The notes beneath the pieces were generated by a model that saw only the letters and a program-made list of their open reading frames with translations, did not search any database and was not told the origin of the DNA. 64,000 bases of DNA from Streptomyces sp. BHT-5-2 (GTDB lineage: Bacteria > Actinomycetota > Actinomycetes > Streptomycetales > Streptomycetaceae), in contig NZ_CP081496.1 in the NCBI RefSeq assembly GCF_019774615.1, positions 4,464,001-4,528,000 on the forward strand. Reading direction: 5' to 3'. The position numbers were made by a program, and so were the translations under genes. Positions 51,582 to 59,922 of this stretch are shown here, piece by piece (the stretch's first letter is position 1; each line of letters starts with the position of its first letter).

Positions 51582-52946
51582 ATGCCGGAGTATCCGCAGA
51601 CCGATCAGGCCCCGCAGAGCGAGCAGCCCCCTCGGACCTCCGAGGCCCCACAGGGCCAACGAGACGCACGGGGCTCCGAGTTGCCCGCCCCACGGCAATC
51701 CCCGCTCGCCGATCCGACGCCGGGCTCCGACGCGCTTCCGGTGGTCGATCTGCCCGGCTACGGCGAGGACTTCGTCACCGACCCGTATCCGTACTACGCC
51801 GAGCTGCGGGCCCGCGGCCCCGTTCACAGGGTGCGCACCCCGTACGGCCAGGACTCCTGGCTCGTCGTCGGCCATGAGACCGTCCGTGCGGCACTCGCCG
51901 ATCCGCGGCTGGGCAAGGACTGGACGAAGGCCAACCTGCAACGCCTGGCCGGCGAAACGCCCCTGTTCACCAACATGCTGGACGTGGACCCACCGCACCA
52001 CACCCGGTTGCGGAAGCTGGTCGCGAAGGAGTTCACCAGCCGCCGCGTCGAGGCGCTGCGCCCGCGCGTGCAGCAGCTCACCGACCAACTCCTCGACGCG
52101 ATGCTGGCCACACCGGGCGGCCGGGCCGACCTCATCGAGGCACTGGCGTTCCCGCTGCCGATGACCGTCATATGCGATCTCCTCGGCGTGCCCTCGATAG
52201 ACCGCGAGGCCTTCCGCGCCTGGTCCCACGAATTCGTCTCCCCGACCAGCCCCGAAGCGATCGCCAAGGCCACCCAGGAGATGGCCGACTACCTCACCGA
52301 GCTCATCGGGACCCAGCGCCGCGAACCGGTCGACGGACTGCTCAGCGCCCTGATCCGGACCAGCGACGAGGACGGCGACCGGCTCTCCCAAGAGGAACTC
52401 ATCGGCACGGTCTTCCTGTTGCTGATCGCCGGTCACGAGACCACGGTCAACCTCATCGCGAACGGCGTCCGGGCCCTGCTGGAACACCCCGACCAACTGG
52501 CCGCCCTGCGTGCCGACGGCGGCCTGCTGGACAACGCCGTGGAGGAGATGCTCCGCTACGAAGGCCCGGTGGAGACCGCCACCTGGCGCTGCGCCGCCGA
52601 GCCGGTGGAACTCGGCGGCACCGTGATCCCCGAGGGCGCCCCGGTGCTGATCTCCCTGGCCTCGGCCTCCCGTGACACCGAACGGTTCGCCGCCGCCGAC
52701 GACTTCGACATCACCCGCGACCCGCGCGGCCATGTCGCCTTCGGCCACGGCATCCACTTCTGCCTCGGCGCGCCGCTGGCCCGTCTGGAGGGCCGGATCG
52801 CCATCCGCTCCCTTCTGGACCGCTGCCCGGACCTCGCCCTGGACACCACAGCCGACACCCCGCACTGGCGCAGCGGCCTCCTCATGCGCGGCATGGACCG
52901 GCTCCCGATCCGCTGGGACGGGCAGGCACCGGCAACCGGTCGGTGA
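51582..52946 (+). CDS. Cytochrome P450
   Basis: Heme monooxygenase of 454 residues, class I bacterial type. The I-helix is LIAGHETTVNLIANGV, the ExxR motif is VEEMLRYEGPVE, PERF-like region ASRDTERF, and the heme loop is FGHGIHFCLGAPLARLEGR with the ligand Cys. The N-terminal 55 residues are a Gln/Pro-rich unstructured lead. Sequence style is closest to CYP107-like P450s of specialised metabolism. ATG 51582 is chosen; the frame is open upstream through the repeats. It needs a ferredoxin and reductase; the pair at 3681-5259 is one candidate in this window. Substrate unknown. Confidence 0.93.
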   Translation: MPEYPQTDQAPQSEQPPRTSEAPQGQRDARGSELPAPRQSPLADPTPGSDALPVVDLPGYGEDFVTDPYPYYAELRARGPVHRVRTPYGQDSWLVVGHETVRAALADPRLGKDWTKANLQRLAGETPLFTNMLDVDPPHHTRLRKLVAKEFTSRRVEALRPRVQQLTDQLLDAMLATPGGRADLIEALAFPLPMTVICDLLGVPSIDREAFRAWSHEFVSPTSPEAIAKATQEMADYLTELIGTQRREPVDGLLSALIRTSDEDGDRLSQEELIGTVFLLLIAGHETTVNLIANGVRALLEHPDQLAALRADGGLLDNAVEEMLRYEGPVETATWRCAAEPVELGGTVIPEGAPVLISLASASRDTERFAAADDFDITRDPRGHVAFGHGIHFCLGAPLARLEGRIAIRSLLDRCPDLALDTTADTPHWRSGLLMRGMDRLPIRWDGQAPATGR

Positions 52947-53117
52947 GCAGAGCAAGTTGGTTCGCCGCCACAGTCGTCCAGCCGTGGGGCCGGACCGTAC
53001 CGCCTGTCGGGCATGCAGTCTCGACGCCATCAGGCCGTGCGGCCCGGCAGGCGGGCGGGCGTCCCCGTCCACCGGCCCGTGCGGAGTGGTCGAAGCACCC
53101 TGTGGCACAGTGTCCTG

Positions 53118-53813
53118 ATGAAGACCATCGGGCTGATCGGCGGCATGAGCTGGGAATCCACGGCGGAGTACTACCGCCTGTTGAACGAGCTGACGCGGGA
53201 GCGACTGGGCGGGCTGCACTCGGCCAAGTGCGTGCTCTACTCCGTGGACTTCGCGGAGATCGAGCGCCTTCAGGTCGAGGGGCGCTGGGACGAGGCCGGT
53301 GAGGTCCTGGCCGAGGCCGCCAAGGCACTGGAGGCAGCGGGCGCGGACCTGCTGCTGATCTGCACCAACACCATGCACAAGGTCGCCGACCAGGTGTCGT
53401 CCGCGGTCGACATCCCGCTCCTGCACCTCGCCGACACCACGGCGGAGGCCGTACGCGGCAGTGGACTTCGCCGCATCGGCTTGCTGGGCACGGCGTTCAC
53501 CATGGAGCAGGACTTCTACCGTGGGCGCCTGGCGCACCACGGCCTGGACGTCCTGGTTCCGGATGCCGCCGGACGCGAGACCGTGCACCGCGTGATCTAC
53601 GAGGAGCTGTGCCTGGGCATCGTCAAGGAGGAGTCCCGCGCTGCCTATGTCGCCGTCATCGACGAACTGATCGCCGCCGGAGCCGAGGGCATCGTGCTCG
53701 GCTGCACCGAGATCGAACTCCTCGTCCGCCCGCAGGACAGCGCGGTCCCCCTCTTCCCGACGACCCGACTGCACGCCGAGGCCGCAGTCACCCGCGCGGT
53801 CGGCTCACCTTGA
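53118..53813 (+). CDS. Aspartate/glutamate racemase family protein
   Basis: Protein of 231 residues of the Asp/Glu/hydantoin racemase fold. The start MKTIGLIGGMSWESTAEYYRLLNE is characteristic, and the two catalytic cysteines are in CTNTMHK and LGCTEIELL. It would interconvert amino acid enantiomers, probably aspartate. ATG 53118 is the only start with the conserved N-terminus. Monocistronic. Confidence 0.9.
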   Translation: MKTIGLIGGMSWESTAEYYRLLNELTRERLGGLHSAKCVLYSVDFAEIERLQVEGRWDEAGEVLAEAAKALEAAGADLLLICTNTMHKVADQVSSAVDIPLLHLADTTAEAVRGSGLRRIGLLGTAFTMEQDFYRGRLAHHGLDVLVPDAAGRETVHRVIYEELCLGIVKEESRAAYVAVIDELIAAGAEGIVLGCTEIELLVRPQDSAVPLFPTTRLHAEAAVTRAVGSP

Positions 53814-53913
53814 GCATCGCCCTGTCGCCCTGTCGCCCCGGGGGCCTACCGTCCTGGGTATCGCCGCCAACTGCCGTCCCTTACGGCCGCGTTACGGCAG
53901 GTACGCTGACCTC

Positions 53914-54159
53914 GTGCCTGACCACGAGTTACACAAGTCGCATGAGTTATACGACTTGCATGAGCTGCATGAGCTGAAACGCCTGGCCCGAATCCGGATG
54001 CAGGTCACCGGAGAGACTTTCGAGCGCGCGCTGGCCGTGCTCCGGGGAGACCTCGCCGAGGACGTCCCCGGCCCGGAAGCCACCTCCGCCGAGAACGAGG
54101 ACCGCTCCACCTCGCAGGAGCCCCCGGGCCGCCGACGCCCGCACCTGCGCGCCCTCTGA
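53914..54159 (+). CDS. Small Hxx-repeat protein with two TTA codons
   Basis: Protein of 81 residues. The N-terminus is a repeat of HEL/LHE triplets (HELHKSHELYDLHELHELK), followed by LARIRMQVTGETFERALAVLRGDLAED, a helical segment shared by several streptomycete small proteins. The tail is hydrophilic. GTG 53914 is preceded by a TACGCT box at 6 bases and no ribosome site. Leu6 and Leu12 are TTA codons (53929, 53947). Function unknown; translation should depend on BldA. Confidence 0.75.
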   Translation: MPDHELHKSHELYDLHELHELKRLARIRMQVTGETFERALAVLRGDLAEDVPGPEATSAENEDRSTSQEPPGRRRPHLRAL

Positions 54160-54295
54160 CAGCCCCGGCCAGCCCCGGCGGGACGCGGAGCAGCCCTCCG
54201 TCTCCAGCCCAGGCCGCAGCGCGCCGGAACGGCCGGACCCCAGCCCGGTCCCAGGCCCTGCCCGGGAACGGCCGGGCTTGCGGCCGATCAACGCC

Positions 54296-54526
54296 TCACG
54301 GGCTCAGTCGCCTCGCCAGGAGCGGGGTATGGGGTGCCTGGTGCCCGCCACTGGCCACCATGCGGACCTCGCCCCGATCGCTGATCTCCGCGCGCACGAT
54401 CCCCGACTCGTCTTCGTAGATCGGATACCCGCCCGCTCCCGCCTGGTCGGTACGCCGCACGATCACCACGTCGTCCTCCACGGCGGGGGCCTGAAATACC
54501 AGCTCGTAGCGTTCCGGGTAATCCAT
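54296..54526 (-). CDS. DUF6296 family protein
   Basis: Protein of 76 residues (MDYPERYELVFQAP start, VRRTDQAGAGGYPIYEDESGIVRAEISDRGEVRMVASGGHQ core). The YPxYxDExGIxRAEISD pattern marks this streptomycete family of unknown function. GGGAGG precedes ATG 54526. It is divergent from the beta-lactamase-like gene. Confidence 0.8.
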   Translation of the reverse strand: MDYPERYELVFQAPAVEDDVVIVRRTDQAGAGGYPIYEDESGIVRAEISDRGEVRMVASGGHQAPHTPLLARRLSP

Positions 54527-54825
54527 CGGGGCCTCCCGTTACTGCTCTGCGCGTCCTGCCGCCCAAGGCGCCGCCCCACCGCCGCTGCGCACGCCGCAAC
54601 ACCCCGGCCCTTCCATCCTCGCCCACGCCCGGGCACCCCGCCTCATCACGCATTCGTTGAACGGTGAATATCCCCACCGCGCGCCGACGAGATTCCGGAT
54701 CAAGGTAGACCCGTGGGTTGATGTCTTGCCCCCGGGCCCAGGCGAGAATCGGATCAATGAAACACCGAGAAACGACCAGTGCCGAGACCTGTGGTCCTTC
54801 CAGACCGCTAATTTCCGGAGAAGCC

Positions 54826-56181
54826 ATGCCTGTTGACCACCGCTCGTCGCACCACCGCCGCAGACTGACCCTCGTCGCCACCGCCGCCGCGTTATCGCTC
54901 CTCACCATCCCCACCGCAGCCTCCGCGACCGCCGGCACAACCACCACAACGTCGACCGCTGCCTCTACCTCTGCCTTCAGCTCGGTCTCGACGCCCCCCA
55001 CTCACCGCCCGGCGCTCGACCGCCGGGCGCTGGAAAATTCTCTCCAGGCATTCCACAAGGCCGGGATGTACGGCGCGTACTCCGCCGTGCGCGACGGTGC
55101 CGACGAGTGGCAAGGCGCAGCCGGGGTCGCCGATACCGGCACCGGCCGCACCACCACCCCGCAGATGGAACACCGCATCGGCAGTGTCACCAAAACCTTC
55201 ACGGCCACCGCCGTGCTCCAGGAGGTCGGCAAAGGCCATATCGATCTCGACGCACCGATCGGCCGCTATCTGCCCGGGTTCATAACGGGCGAGCGCGGCC
55301 GGGCCATCACCGTCCGGATGCTGCTCAACCACACCAGCGGCATCGGCGACTACAACGGAGCGATCTTCGCGACCGCGGACAGCGTCGAGGGCAATCGCTT
55401 CCACGAGTTCGCCCCGGAGGAGCTGGCCCGGCTGGGTGTCGCCGCTCCCCCACTGAGCAAGCCTGGCGAGGCCCACCACTACTCCAACACCAACTACATC
55501 CTCGCCGGTCTGCTGCTCCGGAAGGTCACCGGCCAGTCCCCCGAGACCTACATCACCGAACACGTCATCCAAAAGGCCGGCCTGCGCCACACCTACTTCC
55601 CGCACTCGCCCTATCTCTCCGGACGGCACGCCAAGATGTACGAGGCCGCATACGGAGGCTTCAATCCGCCACACGAATTCAGCGTCTACAACATGTCCTG
55701 GGTCGGCACGGCCGGCGCCGTCGTCTCGACGATGCCCGACCTCAACCGCTTCTACCGCGCCCTGCTCGGCGGCAAGTTGCTCGCCCCGGCACAGCTGCGC
55801 CAGATGAAGACGACGGTGCCGGTCCCGGGCACCCACGCGCGCTACGGCCTCGGTCTGCTCCAGACAACCACGGCCTGTGGCGAGTTCTGGGGTCACAACG
55901 GCCTGGTCCTCGGCGCCATGACCTGGTCCCTCTCCAGCCCGGACGGCCGCCGCCAGGTCTCGCTCGGTTTCAACCTCACCCGCTACGAGAAGCTCGACGC
56001 CCACAAGCAGCCCATACCGGACACGATCGACGCGGCCATGGACGCCCATCTGGCGCAGGCCATATGCGGCACCAAGGCCGGCACGGACAGCAGCTCGGGG
56101 CAGTCTTCAGCCCCGTCCCAGCCCAATTCCCGGATCCAGCCCCACAACTGGCTGCCTATCAGGAGTGCAGATGCCCACTGA
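54826..56181 (+). CDS. Secreted serine beta-lactamase/D-Ala-D-Ala carboxypeptidase-like
   Basis: Exported protein of 451 residues. Signal peptide (about 1-35) and a Thr/Ser-rich linker precede the penicillin-binding fold: SVTK (Ser120-Lys123), a second motif YSN near residue 222 and HNG as the KTG equivalent. LLNHTSGIGDYN is typical of the class C beta-lactamase/esterase group. Streptomyces members are often DD-peptidases. Leu23 is a TTA codon (54892), which suggests BldA-dependent translation. GGAG six bases before ATG 54826 sets the start. The last 11 bases overlap the next gene. Confidence 0.9.
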   Translation: MPVDHRSSHHRRRLTLVATAAALSLLTIPTAASATAGTTTTTSTAASTSAFSSVSTPPTHRPALDRRALENSLQAFHKAGMYGAYSAVRDGADEWQGAAGVADTGTGRTTTPQMEHRIGSVTKTFTATAVLQEVGKGHIDLDAPIGRYLPGFITGERGRAITVRMLLNHTSGIGDYNGAIFATADSVEGNRFHEFAPEELARLGVAAPPLSKPGEAHHYSNTNYILAGLLLRKVTGQSPETYITEHVIQKAGLRHTYFPHSPYLSGRHAKMYEAAYGGFNPPHEFSVYNMSWVGTAGAVVSTMPDLNRFYRALLGGKLLAPAQLRQMKTTVPVPGTHARYGLGLLQTTTACGEFWGHNGLVLGAMTWSLSSPDGRRQVSLGFNLTRYEKLDAHKQPIPDTIDAAMDAHLAQAICGTKAGTDSSSGQSSAPSQPNSRIQPHNWLPIRSADAH

Positions 56182-56644
56182 TGCAATCTCCCCCATGGAC
56201 CGGCTGCTCGCCGAGCGCGCCTGCGAGCGTCTGATCCTCGACTTCGTCCACCGCCTCGACCTCGGGGACCCGGGCTCCGTGGCGGAACTGTTCACGGAGG
56301 ACGGCATCTGGCAATGGCCCCATGACGACCGCCGCATCGTGGGCCGCGAGGCGCTGCGCGAGTATTTCGGCTCCCGCCCGGCGGACCGGCTCTCACGGCG
56401 CCTGATGACGAACATCCTGGTCTCCGTCACCTCCGCCACGACCGCAACCGCTGTCTCCTACCTCACCACCTACCGCGTCGACGGCTACGTCGACGGCCTG
56501 GTTCCGCCCCAACTCCCCGCCAATGTGGGCCACTACGAAGACACCTTCCGCAAGGTCGACGGCATATGGCTGCTCGCCACCCGAAGCACCCACCTGGCCT
56601 TCGGCGGCGCCACGCAACGCCTCACGCCCCCGAGCGGCAGCTGA
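56171..56644 (+). CDS. SnoaL-like/NTF2 fold protein
   Basis: Protein of 157 residues of the nuclear transport factor 2 fold (RLLAERACERLILDFVHRLDLGDPGSVAELFTEDGIWQWP; VVGREALREYFG; YEDTFRKVDGIWLLATRSTHLAF). Relatives are isomerases, cyclases or dehydratases, or have no known enzyme activity. ATG 56171 with AGGAG (56161-56165) is preferred over GTG 56165; it overlaps the upstream gene by 11 bases, so the two are coupled. Confidence 0.85.
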   Translation: MPTDAISPMDRLLAERACERLILDFVHRLDLGDPGSVAELFTEDGIWQWPHDDRRIVGREALREYFGSRPADRLSRRLMTNILVSVTSATTATAVSYLTTYRVDGYVDGLVPPQLPANVGHYEDTFRKVDGIWLLATRSTHLAFGGATQRLTPPSGS

Positions 56645-56693
56645 GAAGACAGCGGCAGCGTGGGGACGAGTCAAGAGGTGTGATGCAGGAGGG

Positions 56694-56725
56694 CCCCGCT
56701 CCCGTGCGATACCACGGGAGCGGGG
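56694..56725 (+). terminator. Intrinsic terminator
   Basis: CCCCGCTCCCGTG (56694-56706) pairs perfectly with 56713-56725 around CGATAC, 50 bases past the SnoaL-like stop codon. Confidence 0.8.
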
Positions 56726-57260
56726 CGGGTCCGAGTAGCGCCAGCAGCTCGGATAGATACGGGGACCACCGTACGGGCGACCACTGACAGCGGCCTCCCG
56801 CACCGGTCAGCCGGGACCACTCGACGCGACAATGCGCCGCCCGTCGACGGGCGCCCCGGCCAGGGCCCACAGCGATCACCAGCACGCCCGCGTTCTCGAA
56901 CACGCCCCGCCCCACACCGAAGCACGTCGAAAAACACCACCCGAATCGGGGAACGTACAACGGTAGACCGCCTGTTCTGCCGTCGGCTCGGCTCAAGAGC
57001 GCAGTGGCCGCCGGCGTGGTGCGTCGAGGCCGGATCGCATGACGCCCTGTTGACGGTTCGAGGACGGGAGTAGAGGGTGGCGAACGCGGAGCGTGTGGGA
57101 ATGGACACATGCTGGCAGCGAGGGGAGGGCGAGGTGCTGACAGTCTTTGCTGGTCAGCGAGTTGAGTCGGAGTCAGGACGGGCGGCGGAGTCCACTCGGG
57201 GGCGCTATGGGTGAAGAACGCGGCGGTGCTTTGACAGTGGCTGCCCCTAGCATGTCTCAC
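56726..57260. other. 535-bp region without a supported gene
   Basis: Open frames on both strands are Arg/Ser-rich and mutually overlapping. I see no operon or repeat. The last 35 bases carry a promoter-like TTGACA and TAGCAT for the small gene at 57261. Confidence 0.5.
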
Positions 57261-57455
57261 ATGTCCCCGACTCCTTCTGCCCATACGGGTGCGCCCGTTC
57301 CTGCTTCCGAGGCCAACGATTCGATCCGGCGTTTTGTGCGCGCCCGGCACGGTCTGGCCTGGACGGCGCAGGACATGACGGAGTATGCGGCACTGCTGGA
57401 GGTCTGGATGCTGGCAGTGCGGGCCGAGGTGGCCGAGGTCGTCGAGGCCGCCTAG
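57261..57455 (+). CDS. Small hypothetical protein, about 64 aa
   Basis: Protein with a Pro/Ser/Thr-rich N-terminus and an amphipathic C-terminus (SIRRFVRARHGLAWTAQDMTEYAALLEVWMLAVRAEVAEVVEAA), a family found widely in Streptomyces. TAGCAT stands seven bases before ATG 57261 and there is no ribosome site, so a leaderless start is likely. ATG 57252 and 57207 are alternatives. Function unknown. Confidence 0.65.
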   Translation: MSPTPSAHTGAPVPASEANDSIRRFVRARHGLAWTAQDMTEYAALLEVWMLAVRAEVAEVVEAA

Positions 57456-57492
57456 GAAGAGACCCACCCACCGACGAGGGCACGTGCACGAC

Positions 57493-57534
57493 GGCCCTGG
57501 CACCCCGCCGCACACCCAGCGGTCCGCCAGGGCC
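57493..57534 (+). terminator. Terminator after the small gene
   Basis: GGCCCTGGC (57493-57501) pairs with 57526-57534 around a 24-base loop. Confidence 0.5.
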
Positions 57535-57685
57535 TTCTCATCCGCCTCATCTGCCTCGTCAGTGCCACGCGTCCCCTCCGCCCCCGGCCCACCGGAACCT
57601 CCACGTCGGATTTCCGCCAGTAGCTGCGTCCCAAAACCGGCAGACTCGAAGAAAGTCCAGGTAAGAACACGCCCGAGGACGCACC

Positions 57686-58255
57686 ATGAACACCCGCAGC
57701 ACGCCCGCCACCACCGCCGCCTCTCCCGCTGCCTCCCCCGGCCCGACGTTCTACACCGCCCACGACAGCCCCCTCGGCGAGCTGCTGCTGGTCGGTGTGG
57801 CCTCCCCCACCGCGCCCGGTGGCATCGCTCTGACCTCGCTCTCGCTCCCCGGACAGCGCGGCGCCGGCGCCGTAGGGGCGCACTGGCGCCGCGATGCCGC
57901 TCCGTTCGCCGAGGCCGTCCGCCAGTTGCGGGCGTACTTCGCCGGCGAGCCGACCCGTTTCGCGCTGGAGTTCCGCGCCACCGGCACGGAGTTCCAGGAA
58001 CGCGTCTGGCGAGCCCTCGACGAGATCCCTTACGGCACCACGACTACGTACGGCCGGCTCGCCGAGGCGCTCGGCGTTGCTCGTGCCGAGGTCCGTGCGG
58101 TGGGATCCGCGATCGGAGCCAATCCGCTGCTGATCGTGCGGCCCTGCCATCGGGTGATCGGCGCGGACGGCTCCATACGGGGTTATGCAGCCGGCGTGGA
58201 AGACAAAGTCGCGCTGCTGACGCATGAGGGCGCCCTTCAGCCCACCCTCATCTGA
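57686..58255 (+). CDS. ogt: Methylated-DNA-protein-cysteine S-methyltransferase
   Basis: DNA-repair protein of 189 residues. The active-site motif is PCHRVIGADG with the acceptor Cys, preceded by VWRALDEIPYGTTTTYGRLAEALG, the helix-turn-helix and arginine-finger region. It removes O6-alkyl groups from guanine by suicide transfer. The N-terminus is Thr/Ala-rich. It would naturally pair with alkB, which lies beyond the IS110 element. Confidence 0.93.
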   Translation: MNTRSTPATTAASPAASPGPTFYTAHDSPLGELLLVGVASPTAPGGIALTSLSLPGQRGAGAVGAHWRRDAAPFAEAVRQLRAYFAGEPTRFALEFRATGTEFQERVWRALDEIPYGTTTTYGRLAEALGVARAEVRAVGSAIGANPLLIVRPCHRVIGADGSIRGYAAGVEDKVALLTHEGALQPTLI

Positions 58256-58479
58256 CCGTCGAGAACGGGTCCACGCCCGTGATCGCCTGCCGCTCGGCAC
58301 CCGGCGTCACCCGCCACCGGCCGCCCGGCCCCTGGTCGCCTGGTCGCACCACTCCAGCCTGCCCTCCCCGCTCTGCCCCGCTCCGTGGCACCCTCAACGA
58401 AGAGGGAGAACCCGCGGACACCTCGTCGATCTCCCCCATTACCTTCTTGGTGGCCCCGCAATGGGGCGCCCGGCCTTCG
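58256..58479. other. Gap between ogt and the IS element
   Basis: No gene is visible. It probably contains the ogt 3' flank, the insertion target and the left end of the IS; the exact boundary cannot be placed by eye. Confidence 0.4.
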
Positions 58480-58670
58480 GAGTTGGCATGACTTTCTCCC
58501 CCTGTCGAACGTATGGCCTGGGGGGTGGTGTCACCGGCTCCGGAGGCATCGACAGACCGCTGATTAGGGGCATGACCACCGGCTTGTCCGCAGGTCGGGA
58601 GGCTCTTCGTAATGTGGATGTGGCGATCGGTGCCGTGGGACGGCCGGGCGGGAACGACCAGAGGACGCAC
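58480..58670 (+). ncRNA. Putative IS110 bridge RNA region
   Basis: This is the non-coding left-end segment immediately upstream of the transposase start. IS110-group elements are known to encode a structured bridge RNA here that pairs with donor and target DNA. The segment is long enough (about 190 bases) and carries G/C-rich inverted segments. The RNA itself is inferred from family knowledge; no structure was computed. Confidence 0.5.
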
Positions 58671-59873
58671 GTGATCGACGTCAGTGAGATCGGCGCCTTC
58701 CTCGGCCTGGACGTCGGCAAGAGCGAACACCACGCCACCGCCGTCACTCCGGCCGGAAGGAAGGCCTTCGACAAGCGGCTGCCCAACAGCGAACCCAAGC
58801 TCCGCGACGTGTTCGCCAAGCTGAAAGCCAAGCACGGCACCGTGCTCGTGGTCGTCGACCAGCCCGCCTCCATCGGCGCCCTGCCGCTGGCCGTGGCCCG
58901 CGACATGGACTGCCCCGTGGCTTACCTGCCGGGCCTGACGATGCGGCGGATCGCCGACCTCTACCCCGGTGAAGCCAAAACCGACGCCCGCGACGCCTTC
59001 ATCATCGCGGACGCGGCCCGGTCGATGCCGCACACTCTGCGGGCCGTCGAGCTTGCCGACGAGGCAGTAGCCGAGCTGGAAATGATCGTGGGTTTCGACG
59101 ACGACCTGGCCGGCGAAGCCACCCGCATCAGCAACAGACTGCGGGGACTGCTGACACAGATCCACCCGTCGCTGGAACGGGTACTGGGACCGCGAATGCA
59201 GCACCCAGCCGTGCTCAAGCTGCTCGACCAGTGCGGTTCGCCGGCCCAGGTCCGCAAGGCCGGACGGCGTCGGCTGGTGAACCTGATCCGCCCAAAGGCA
59301 CCACGGATGGCGGAACGGCTCGTCGATGACATCTTCACCGCCCTGGACGAGCAGACAGTGGTCGTGCCAGGCACGGCCGCGGCCGCATTGATCGTCCCCA
59401 GCCTCGCCAGCTCGCTCCAGTCGGTACTTGACCAGCGCAAACTCCTCGCCACAAGGATCGAGGAACTGCTGGAGGCTCACCCTCTTTCCAAGGTCCTGAC
59501 GTCCATGCCGGGGATCGGCGTCAGGACCGGAGCACGCATCCTCATCGACATCGGCGACGCCAGCAGCTTCCCCAGCGCCGCCCACCTCGCCGCCTACGCC
59601 GGCCTCGCCCCGGCAACCCGCAGTTCCGGGTCCTCCATCCGCGGCGAACAGCCATCGCGCAGAGGAAACAAACAGCTCAAACGCGCCTTCTTCCTCTCCG
59701 CGTTCGCCGCCCTGGCCGACCCCGTCTCCAGGGCCTACTACGACAAGAAGATCGCCCAGGGAAAACACCACACCCAAGCCCTCCTCTGCCTCGCCAGACG
59801 ACGAGCCGACGTGCTCTTCGCCATGCTCCGCGACGGCACCTTCTACCAACCCCAACCAGCCCCCACGGGTTGA
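58671..59873 (+). CDS. IS110 family transposase
   Basis: DEDD recombinase of 400 residues. The N-terminal RuvC-like domain has FLGLDVGKSEHHATAV (first Asp), VVVVDQPASIG, and AKTDARDAFIIADAAR (two Asp). The C-terminal Tnp20 domain has LTSMPGIGVRTGARILIDIG and AYAGLAPATRSSGSSIRGEQ with the catalytic Ser and RRGNKQLKRAFFLSAFAA. GTG 58671 follows AGGA and gives the family's usual length; longer in-frame starts run into the non-coding left end. Confidence 0.92.
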   Translation: MIDVSEIGAFLGLDVGKSEHHATAVTPAGRKAFDKRLPNSEPKLRDVFAKLKAKHGTVLVVVDQPASIGALPLAVARDMDCPVAYLPGLTMRRIADLYPGEAKTDARDAFIIADAARSMPHTLRAVELADEAVAELEMIVGFDDDLAGEATRISNRLRGLLTQIHPSLERVLGPRMQHPAVLKLLDQCGSPAQVRKAGRRRLVNLIRPKAPRMAERLVDDIFTALDEQTVVVPGTAAAALIVPSLASSLQSVLDQRKLLATRIEELLEAHPLSKVLTSMPGIGVRTGARILIDIGDASSFPSAAHLAAYAGLAPATRSSGSSIRGEQPSRRGNKQLKRAFFLSAFAALADPVSRAYYDKKIAQGKHHTQALLCLARRRADVLFAMLRDGTFYQPQPAPTG

Positions 59874-59922
59874 CGAAACCCATAGGGGCACCTCCCCGCA
59901 CATCAAGGCAGGTCAGAAGGCT

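Larger units (their letters stand above)
58480..59905 (+). mobile_element. IS110-family insertion sequence
   Basis: One intact-looking IS110-type element: non-coding left end, one transposase gene (58671-59873), and a short right end after the stop codon (GACGAAACCCATAGGGGC region). IS110 elements lack terminal inverted repeats and target duplications, so ends are approximate. It sits between ogt and alkB on the same strand as both. Confidence 0.75.

Noticed and set aside
50856..53774. Long reverse open frame across the P450 and racemase
   Set aside because: The forward genes have all family motifs; the reverse frame has low-complexity repeats from the 11-bp array.
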